A stretch of 64,000 nt of DNA from Chloroflexota bacterium (lineage in GTDB: Bacteria; Chloroflexota; Dehalococcoidia; Lucifugimonadales; Lucifugimonadaceae), in assembly GCA_029262735.1 (NCBI GenBank), contig JAJCYY010000015.1, positions 62,001 through 126,000 on the forward strand, written 5' to 3'. The notes under the pieces were generated by a model. That model saw nothing but the letters and a program-made list of their open reading frames with translations, was not told the origin of the DNA and searched no databases. Positions 58,206-64,000 of this stretch are shown piece after piece. Both the position numbers and the translations under genes were made by a program. Each line of letters opens with the position of its first letter. The first letter of the stretch is position 1.

Positions 58206-58940
58206 CTACTCCGCCTTCCACTTCCGATACAGCGCGAACGTCTCCTCGTCCGGCGGGTAGTACTTGCCCGGCGACAGGTTCTCCTCATCTAAGCGACGCC
58301 TGATCCACTCCTCGAGATCGTCGTACTCGATCGCCTTCTGCGCAATCTCCGCCGCCACCTTCAGCGGGATCACTACGACTCCGTCGTCATCCGCAACGAT
58401 GTAGTCGCCGGGACGGATCAACACACCGTCCACCGACACCGCGTCGTTCGTCGAATACGGCGTACCGATGCGCGTGCCGAGGTTCGATGTCTTGTCGTAT
58501 CCCCAAAGTCCGATGCCGTAGTCCTTCACAGTGTGCATATCGCGGATGCCACCGTCAGTAATCAGCCCATCGACGCCGCGCTGCTTCAGACGCAGGAACT
58601 TGATATCGCCGCCGATAGACAGCAGCTTGTTTCGCATCGCCTCCATGACGATCACGTCGCCCGGTCCTGCGATCTCGAACGCCGCATATTCCGGCGATTC
58701 TTCGCCGCCCGGCTTCTCAACATCGGCGTCCGGCCGCGCCGGAACGAACCGCACCGTTACAGCCCGGCCAACCAGCCGCACTCCGGGATTCATGGTGCGG
58801 ACGTTCGGCATATAGGTGTACCGAGCGTCGTAGCCGTTGCGAGCAAGTACGTCCACAACCGCAGTCGTGTTCACCTTGCGCAGCGCCGCCCGCGTCGCCT
58901 CGTCAAGCACATGTTCCGGAGTCTGCTGGATGATCGACAA
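58206..58940 (-). CDS. RraA-like aldolase/decarboxylase family protein (copy 2)
   Basis: A 244-residue RraA-family protein: 'LRKVNTTAVVDVLARNGYDA', 'GRAVTVRFVPARPDADVEKP', 'GDVIVMEAMRNKLLSIGGDI', 'GVDGLITDGGIRDMHTVKDY' (the D-G-x-x-R-D site) and 'IRPGDYIVADDDGVVVIPLK'. It starts with TTG at 58940 with GAGGG 9 bases upstream. It is longer at the C terminus than copy 1 (28557) and only distantly similar. It follows the M20 dipeptidase gene on the same strand, probably in one transcript. Activity on a 4-hydroxy-2-oxo acid is a family inference. Confidence 0.87.
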   Translation of the reverse strand: MSIIQQTPEHVLDEATRAALRKVNTTAVVDVLARNGYDARYTYMPNVRTMNPGVRLVGRAVTVRFVPARPDADVEKPGGEESPEYAAFEIAGPGDVIVMEAMRNKLLSIGGDIKFLRLKQRGVDGLITDGGIRDMHTVKDYGIGLWGYDKTSNLGTRIGTPYSTNDAVSVDGVLIRPGDYIVADDDGVVVIPLKVAAEIAQKAIEYDDLEEWIRRRLDEENLSPGKYYPPDEETFALYRKWKAE

Positions 58941-59055
58941 AGTTAGAATCCCTCGTTTGTCAGGTGAAGATCACGCTGTTAGATCTGGTAGCCAATTCGC
59001 TGCGAATTCTATCGCGGGTTAATGCACCAATGGCGAGCATGCGGTGCAACTCGGC

Positions 59056-60420
59056 TCACTCCGCCCCGCGCTCCGCGAACCGCTGGATGATCAGTGCCGC
59101 CTGCTTCGCTCCCAGCAGAAAATCATCGATCGTAATGTTCTCGTTCGGCGCATGAATGTTGTGCGCCGGGTGATCGACACCAGACGTGGCGATCGGCATT
59201 CCTATGCCGTGGCCAAAGTCGTGCATCGGCCCCGTGCCCGCCATGTTCGGCGTAATCTCCGGCTTCAGGCCGTAGATCTCCTCCGCCGTCTCCGCAACTA
59301 GCTTCACCCACGGAGCGTCCATCGCCGTGCGATACGGGATCACGCCAGCGATCATGTTGATCTCAATGTCGGAAAAACCGTGGCGGTCGAGGTGCTTTCG
59401 CAGCTTCTCGAGGACATCGAGAGGTCGCATCTCCGGCACAAGTCGGAAGTCCATCTTGGCGCTGGCAGCGGCTGGGAGCACCGTCTTGAATCCTGCGCCC
59501 TGGTAGCCCGAGGTCAGTCCGGCAATGTTCGCTGTCGGCGTCAGGTACAGCTTCCTGCGAAGCGCTTCACCCTCGACCTCGTTCACGAAATCGCTGACGC
59601 CGTGTATTCGGCGAAGCTCCTCCGTTTCGTCCGGCAGCGCGGTGATGGCCGCGTCCTCGCTCTCACTCAGAGGCGTGATGTCGTCGTAGAACCCCTCGAT
59701 CAGGACGCGGTCATCGTCGCCCTTGATCGTCTTCAGCGCATTGAGCAGCCGCCACGCAGCAGACGGCAGGACAGTCGCCAGCGAGGAGTGCGCATCCCCT
59801 GAAAGCCGACTGATGCTCAGCTCGACGTTCAGCAGACCCTTGAGTCCCAGGTAGATGAACGGAGTGTTGCTGGCGTTCCGGCCGCCGCCCTCCCAGATGC
59901 ACGCATCTGCGGAAAAATCCTGCCCGCGCTGAGCGATCAGGCCCGGCAGGTTTGGCGATCCCGACTCCTCTTCGCCCTCTGCGAAGAACTTCAGGTTGCA
60001 CGGCAGGCCGCCTCGCACCTCGTTGAACGCCTTCATGGCGGCGATGCGCGCAATGATGTTGCCCTTGTCGTCCGAGATGCCTCGACCATAGATCCGGTCG
60101 CCACGCCGCTCGGGCCTGAAAGGATCCGACTCCCACAGCTCAATCGGGTCCGTCGGCTGCACGTCGTAGTGTGTATAGAAAAGCAGCGTGCGGTCTGTGC
60201 GCTCGCCGGCCATGTGGCCGTACACAGAAGGCAGGCCGTCGTTCGGCACCGGCACGATCTCGGTCTCCAGCCCAACCGACTCGAAGATCTCCTTTACCAG
60301 ACCCGGCGCTTTGTCGAAGCCGAGCCGCTGTGCAGAGACAGATGGCTGGCTAACCAGCCGGAACAACGTCTCGATATGCTCGTCAATATGGTCTTCAATG
60401 TGCTGATAGATGTCTTGCAT
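59056..60420 (-). CDS. M20 family dipeptidase
   Basis: A 454-residue metallopeptidase of M20 (ArgE/CNDP-like) type starting MQDIYQHIEDHIDEHIETLF; GTG 60429 would add three residues. Motifs: 'TLLFYTHYDVQPTDPIELWE', 'DRIYGRGISDDKGNIIARIA', 'LKFFAEGEEESGSPNLPGLI' (catalytic and bridging Glu), 'DACIWEGGGRN' and 'HNIHAPNENITIDDFLLGAK' near the C terminus, giving the His and Asp/Glu ligands of a two-metal site. It should cleave dipeptides or related amides in the cytoplasm. It is divergent from rpsB. Confidence 0.92.
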   Translation of the reverse strand: MQDIYQHIEDHIDEHIETLFRLVSQPSVSAQRLGFDKAPGLVKEIFESVGLETEIVPVPNDGLPSVYGHMAGERTDRTLLFYTHYDVQPTDPIELWESDPFRPERRGDRIYGRGISDDKGNIIARIAAMKAFNEVRGGLPCNLKFFAEGEEESGSPNLPGLIAQRGQDFSADACIWEGGGRNASNTPFIYLGLKGLLNVELSISRLSGDAHSSLATVLPSAAWRLLNALKTIKGDDDRVLIEGFYDDITPLSESEDAAITALPDETEELRRIHGVSDFVNEVEGEALRRKLYLTPTANIAGLTSGYQGAGFKTVLPAAASAKMDFRLVPEMRPLDVLEKLRKHLDRHGFSDIEINMIAGVIPYRTAMDAPWVKLVAETAEEIYGLKPEITPNMAGTGPMHDFGHGIGMPIATSGVDHPAHNIHAPNENITIDDFLLGAKQAALIIQRFAERGAE

Positions 60421-60584
60421 CAGGCTCACTCTGTTGAATGTGTCAAGGTCTCAGATAATGTTGCCGTCAGGATATGCCGCCAGGGGCGACGCCTCAAATC
60501 ACGTTCATCTTTCCGTCCAAAATCCGGGCGGAAACCTGCCGCACAACACGCAAAACATAAGAACGAATCCTTCTGACGCTGTGC

Positions 60585-60590
60585 TATACT
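60585..60590 (+). promoter_or_regulatory. Extended -10 promoter for the rpsB operon
   Basis: TGC-TATACT is a good extended -10 element (TG at 60582-60583) about 130 bases before the rpsB start; no clear -35 lies at the usual distance, which is normal for extended -10 promoters. The rest of 60421-60723 holds the leader described in the next entry and no gene. Confidence 0.5.
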
Positions 60591-60617
60591 TTGTCGCTGG
60601 ACACGACCATCTTTTAG

Positions 60618-60640
60618 AGACGCGGGCGCATCCCGCGTCT
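60618..60640 (+). promoter_or_regulatory. rpsB leader hairpin
   Basis: AGACGCGGG and CCCGCGTCT form a perfect 9-bp stem around a CGCAT loop, followed by TGTTG, about 30 bases into the predicted transcript. It could be an attenuator or the S2 autoregulatory leader; the T-run is too short for a clear terminator. S2 controls its own operon in several bacteria, but no binding-site consensus can be shown here. Confidence 0.5.
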
Positions 60641-60723
60641 TGTTGCGTCGGTCAAGTTCTGAACACAAAACACTGGACCGGTTCGCCACAACTAACTGGC
60701 GGCCCGGACACAGGGGCAACAAG

Positions 60724-62274
60724 TTGACAACTGCTGAGAGTCCGGTAGTAGCTGCGCCAGAAGAGCAGCAGCAGAACGGAACTCAGAGGCCTCTTGACCT
60801 GCGAACGCTGTTCGACGCTGGGGTTCACTTCGGGCACCCTTCAAAGCGTTGGAACCCGAAGATGGAGAAGTTCATCTTTGCCAAGCGCGCACGGTCACAC
60901 ATCTTCGATCTTGCACAGACCGTTGAGGCCACTGAGAAAGCCAAAGAGTATCTGCGAGAGGCTTCGGCCAACGGCGCGCAGGTGCTGATGGTGGGAACCA
61001 AGAAGCAGGCGCAGGAAGCGGTGCGAGAGCATGCCCTGCGCTCCGGCGCCTGGTACATAAACCAGCGCTGGCTGGGTGGAATGCTCACCAACTTCCAGAC
61101 CATCCAGAAGCGCATCGAGCGCCTGGTCTACCTGGAAGACGCGCTCGCCAAAGGCACCGTCGAAACGCAGACGAAGCGTGAATCTCTCCGCCTTGAGCAC
61201 GAGGTCATCCGCCTCAACAAGTTCTTCGGCGGCATCAAGGAGATGGAGAAGCTCCCGGACATCCTGTATATCGTCGACACCCAGAAGGAAGATATCGCCG
61301 TCAAAGAGGCGCGGCGACTCGGAATTCCGGTAGTCGCAATCGTCGATACCAACAGCGACCCCGGCGATGCCGATTTCATCATTCCCGGAAACGATGATGC
61401 GGTCCGTTCTGTAGACCTGCTGACCGCGCACATCGCAGACGCAATTCTCGACGGCAAGAACCTTCACCGCACGCGTCAAGAGGAGCGGATGGCTGCTGAC
61501 GCGGAGCTCGAGGCACAAGAGGCCGCAGCCCGTGCCGCTGCACAGGCGCAAGCGGCAGAGAGAGCCGCTGCCGCACAGGCCGAGAAGAAGAGGAAAGAGA
61601 CCGAGATAGCAGAGGCGGCGAAGGCGGCAGCATCGGCTGCACCAGAAGCCGCGACGGCCGCAACACCGGGAGAGACCGCTGAAGCGAAGCCCGAAGGTGA
61701 CGCAAAGGCTGAACCTGAGGCAAAGGCTGCTGGTGCCCCGGAAGCAAAAGCCGAACCTGAGGCGAAGGCCGCTGCCGCTCCAGAAGCTGAGGCTAAAGAA
61801 AAGGCTGCTCCGAAAGGAAAGGCTGAACCTGAGGCGAAGGCTGCTGCCGCTCCAGAAGCTGAGGCTAAAGAAAAGGCTGCTCCGGAAGCCAAGCCTGAAC
61901 CTGAGGCGAAGGGTGCTGCCGCTCCAGAAGCCAGGGCTAAAGAAAAGGCTGCTCCAGAAGCAAAGACTGAAGCAGCTCCCGAGGCTGTGGCTGAGACTCC
62001 TTCGGAAAAGAAACCCGAACCTGCTACGTCTACCAAGGCTACCGAGGCAAAATCCGGTGACGGCGTGAAGGCCACGGCTAAGAAAACGTCTGCTGCCAAG
62101 TCTGAACCTGCAAAGGCGAAGGCCAAGCCGAAAACTGCGGCCGCCAAAACAACGAAAGCAAAGGCAGACGCCGCACCGGAGCCGGAAGCAAAATCAGAAA
62201 CAACAACCGACGAGTCAGAAAAGACGCCAGCGGCAGAGAAAACAGAAGAGCCTGCAGGTGAAAAGTCTGAGTAG
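60724..62274 (+). CDS. rpsB: 30S ribosomal protein S2 with long C-terminal tail
   Basis: A 516-residue S2. The ribosomal core is complete: 'FDAGVHFGHPSKRWNPKMEK', 'FIFAKRARSHIFDLAQTVEA', 'WYINQRWLGGMLTNFQTIQK', 'LPDILYIVDTQKEDIAVKEA' and 'NSDPGDADFIIPGNDDAVRS', ending about residue 250. A further roughly 265 residues are low-complexity Ala/Glu/Lys/Pro, including three 24-residue repeats. The start is TTG 60724 with AGGGG upstream; the longer frame from 60640 overlaps the leader hairpin. S2 binds the 30S platform between head and body. The tail would lie on the outside of the ribosome, function unknown. Confidence 0.95.
   Translation: MTTAESPVVAAPEEQQQNGTQRPLDLRTLFDAGVHFGHPSKRWNPKMEKFIFAKRARSHIFDLAQTVEATEKAKEYLREASANGAQVLMVGTKKQAQEAVREHALRSGAWYINQRWLGGMLTNFQTIQKRIERLVYLEDALAKGTVETQTKRESLRLEHEVIRLNKFFGGIKEMEKLPDILYIVDTQKEDIAVKEARRLGIPVVAIVDTNSDPGDADFIIPGNDDAVRSVDLLTAHIADAILDGKNLHRTRQEERMAADAELEAQEAAARAAAQAQAAERAAAAQAEKKRKETEIAEAAKAAASAAPEAATAATPGETAEAKPEGDAKAEPEAKAAGAPEAKAEPEAKAAAAPEAEAKEKAAPKGKAEPEAKAAAAPEAEAKEKAAPEAKPEPEAKGAAAPEARAKEKAAPEAKTEAAPEAVAETPSEKKPEPATSTKATEAKSGDGVKATAKKTSAAKSEPAKAKAKPKTAAAKTTKAKADAAPEPEAKSETTTDESEKTPAAEKTEEPAGEKSE
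61753..61968 (+). repeat. Three 72-bp in-frame tandem repeats in the rpsB tail
   Basis: Units begin GAACCTGAGGCGAAGG at 61753, 61825 and 61897; each is 72 bases and encodes 24 residues of pattern EPEAKAAAAPEAEAKEKAAP. Units 1 and 2 are almost identical at the DNA level, unit 3 has a few changes, so the array arose by recent slippage or unequal exchange. Confidence 0.9.
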
Positions 62275-62339
62275 TCTCGCTTGAGCCATAGTCGGCTCGA
62301 ACAGCTCTTACCACTCGTAAAATTGGGAACCAGCCGAAA

Positions 62340-62849
62340 ATGACAACGGAAATCTCAACTTCGATGATCCGCGAACTGCGGGACAAGACCGGCGCCGGAA
62401 TCATGGACTCAAAGCGCGCCCTTGAGGCGGCAGGTGGCGACTCCGCAAAGGCCGAAGACCTGCTACGGGAAAAGGGGCTCGCCTCGGCCGCAAATCGCTC
62501 CGGTCGCGCCGTCTCCGAAGGAGTTGTGGAGTCGTACATTCACAAAGGTGGGCGCATCGGAGCAATGGTCGAACTCAATTGCGAGACCGACTTCGTTGCC
62601 CGCACAGACGACTTCCAGGACCTTGCCAGGAACCTTGCGATGCAGGTGGCGGCCATGTCGCCACTATTCGTTGACCGCGAAGCAGTGCCGGAAGACGCAT
62701 CCGATGTGAGTGACGAACAACTGCTGCTAGAGCAGGACTACATCCGGGACGCGGGCACGAAGATAGGTGACCTGGTGAAGCAGTTGAGTGCAAAAACCGG
62801 CGAAAACATCGTCATTGGCAGGTTCTCCCGCTTCGAACTCGGCCAATAG
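62340..62849 (+). CDS. tsf: Elongation factor Ts (short form)
   Basis: A 169-residue EF-Ts. '[20 protein letters not shown]' (TDxVRxLRExTGAGMMDCK type) and '[20 protein letters not shown]' are the N-terminal module, '[20 protein letters not shown]' and '[20 protein letters not shown]' the core, and 'LLEQDYIRD...[21 protein letters not shown]' the end. It lacks the second core half and dimerisation part of the roughly 280-residue E. coli protein, as in other short EF-Ts. It recharges EF-Tu with GTP. It follows rpsB by 65 bases. Confidence 0.95.
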   Translation: MTTEISTSMIRELRDKTGAGIMDSKRALEAAGGDSAKAEDLLREKGLASAANRSGRAVSEGVVESYIHKGGRIGAMVELNCETDFVARTDDFQDLARNLAMQVAAMSPLFVDREAVPEDASDVSDEQLLLEQDYIRDAGTKIGDLVKQLSAKTGENIVIGRFSRFELGQ

Positions 62850-62872
62850 AAGAAGCGGATCCGGAGCGCCGA

Positions 62873-63607
62873 TTGCCAGACCCATCCTATTCACGAATCC
62901 TGCTGAAGCTGAGCGGAGAATCGCTCAAGGGCGATCAGGATTTCGGCATCGCGCCTCCCACCCTCCAGTACGTGGCCAGCCAGGTGCACAGGGCGTGGAG
63001 CGACGGTGTCCAGATTGGCATTGTCATCGGCGGCGGCAACATCTGGCGCGGCGCAACGTATGAGGCGACCGGAATGGACCGCTCAACGGCCGACTACGCC
63101 GGAATGCTGGCGACCATCATGAACGCCATCGCACTCCAGGATGCGCTCGAAAAAATCGGCACAGAGGTCCGCACCCAGTCAGCCATCGCGATGCCGGTGG
63201 TCGCTGAACCGTACATCCGTCGCAGGGCGATGCGGCACATGGAAAAAGGCCGCGTCGTCATCTTCGCCGGCGGCACAGGCAATCCGTATATGTCAACAGA
63301 CACCGCCGCCGCGCTGCGTGGGCTTGAGACCGGGGTGGACGCGCTCCTGATGGCGAAGAACAACGTAGACGGCGTATACGATGCCGATCCGAATCACAAC
63401 CCGAATGCGAAGAAGTTCGACCACCTGACTCATCATGAGGCGCTCAGCCTCCGACTGCAGGCTCTCGACAGCACGGCACTGTCGCTGTGCATGGACAATG
63501 AGATGCCCATCGCCGTCTTCAACCTTTTCGTCGACGGCAATCTGAGCAAGGTGCTGAGCGGACAGAACGTCGGCACGCTCATAACCGCCTCACGCCCGGC
63601 AGACTAA
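62873..63607 (+). CDS. pyrH: UMP kinase
   Basis: A 244-residue UMP kinase: '[20 protein letters not shown]', '[20 protein letters not shown]', '[20 protein letters not shown]', '[20 protein letters not shown]' and '[20 protein letters not shown]' are all diagnostic. It phosphorylates UMP to UDP in pyrimidine biosynthesis. The start is TTG 62873, GGAG 7 bases upstream, 23 bases after tsf. The order rpsB-tsf-pyrH-frr is conserved in most bacteria. Confidence 0.96.
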   Translation: MPDPSYSRILLKLSGESLKGDQDFGIAPPTLQYVASQVHRAWSDGVQIGIVIGGGNIWRGATYEATGMDRSTADYAGMLATIMNAIALQDALEKIGTEVRTQSAIAMPVVAEPYIRRRAMRHMEKGRVVIFAGGTGNPYMSTDTAAALRGLETGVDALLMAKNNVDGVYDADPNHNPNAKKFDHLTHHEALSLRLQALDSTALSLCMDNEMPIAVFNLFVDGNLSKVLSGQNVGTLITASRPAD

Positions 63608-63737
63608 TTGTGAAGTAGTATCTCCGGAGCTATCCTGCGCCAGCATTCTGATCGACGCGCAGACAGGCAGGCAGCTCGCGCTACTCAGAGCCAATTCTCC
63701 TGTTGATGGAAAATCGAAAGATAAAGATGAGGTCCAG

Positions 63738-64000
63738 ATGGTCGAGGAATCGTTAGAGGACGCTCGAAATCGCATGGGCGGAGCCGTCACATCGTTTCGC
63801 AGAGAGCTCTCAGGCGTGCGCACAAGCCGCGCCAACCCCGCACTCGTCGAGAACCTCGACGTCGACTACTTCGGCACGAGGATGCAACTTAGCCAGCTCG
63901 CGCAGATCTCAGCAGGCGACACTCGGCTCCTCGTGATCCAACCCTGGGACCAGACCGCTGTCAATCTCATCGCCAAAGCGATCCAGCAGTCGGACCTCGG
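63738..64000 (+). CDS. frr: Ribosome recycling factor (partial, runs off the window)
   Basis: From ATG 63738 (GAGG upstream) the frame reads MVEESLEDARNRMGGAVTSF, then 'RELSGVRTSRANPALVENLD', 'VDYFGTRMQLSQLAQISAGD' and 'TRLLVIQPWDQTAVNLIAKA', the family's 'LRTGRA.P.LL..I.V.YYG...PL.QLA.I....' pattern. 87 codons are present and the C-terminal half is beyond the window. It splits post-termination ribosomes together with EF-G. Confidence 0.95.
   Translation, partial: MVEESLEDARNRMGGAVTSFRRELSGVRTSRANPALVENLDVDYFGTRMQLSQLAQISAGDTRLLVIQPWDQTAVNLIAKAIQQSDL

Noticed and set aside
61753-61968. CRISPR-like or mobile repeat
   Set aside because: In-frame coding tandem repeat with no spacers inside rpsB.

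Overview
The window looks like a piece of a Chloroflexota chromosome, probably a Dehalococcoidia/SAR202-type marine lineage. This is inferred from gene content, not from a marker phylogeny: three sulfatases, a luciferase-family oxidoreductase of F420 type, RraA-like and enolase-superfamily proteins, DUF1501/DUF1800 proteins with beta-propellers, a very short EF-Ts, and the conserved order rpsB-tsf-pyrH-frr. Many genes start with TTG or GTG behind a clear Shine-Dalgarno.

Region 1 (1-9.1 kb) holds a lipoprotein with an OB-fold-like domain, a DUF1501/DUF1800 pair flanked by two beta-propeller proteins, a MetH-activation-like protein, two overlapping Cys-containing small genes and a ferritin-like protein. 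Region 2 (9.1-20 kb) is a luciferase-like oxidoreductase followed by a complete minus-strand peptide/nickel-type ABC transporter operon (binding protein, two permeases, two ATPases) with two paralogous sulfatases inserted between the permeases and the ATPases. Region 3 (20-33.2 kb) is catabolic: formamidase, SMP-30 lactonase, two-metal M20 amidohydrolase, a third sulfatase, nitroreductase, CoxG-like protein, NmrA-like reductase, cupin, DUF1622, then a plus-strand run RraA, ThDP enzyme, fumarase/PcaB-like lyase, small protein and DUF1684.

Region 4 (33.9-51.3 kb) is a 17.4-kb integrative element in the 3' half of a tRNA-Pro(UGG) gene. A perfect 47-bp direct repeat of the tRNA 3' end bounds it, and paired GATTGTGGTA repeats lie just inside both ends. 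Its core is integrase, xis-like HTH, AEP/CHC2 primase, SF3-like ATPase and a lone terminase small subunit with no visible capsid, portal or large terminase gene, which is the layout of a phage satellite (PICI-like). Its cargo is a tightly packed minus-strand operon: type III Res, Mod, DUF429, RelE-like/UvrD helicase fusion, RNase H-like exonuclease and TerS. A PD-(D/E)XK nuclease gene sits next to the tRNA. Outside the left att site lies a decayed copy of the element's right end (nuclease pseudogene plus repeat), so a related element occupied this tRNA earlier.

Region 5 (51.4-64 kb) returns to chromosome: an EndoQ-like PHP nuclease, a zinc-ribbon protein, an enolase-superfamily dehydratase, a GNAT with zinc-ribbon tail, an HpcH/HpaI aldolase, a PhnP-like hydrolase, a repeat-rich intergenic region, RraA, an M20 dipeptidase, and the translation operon rpsB (with a roughly 265-residue Ala/Glu/Lys/Pro tail), tsf, pyrH and the start of frr.
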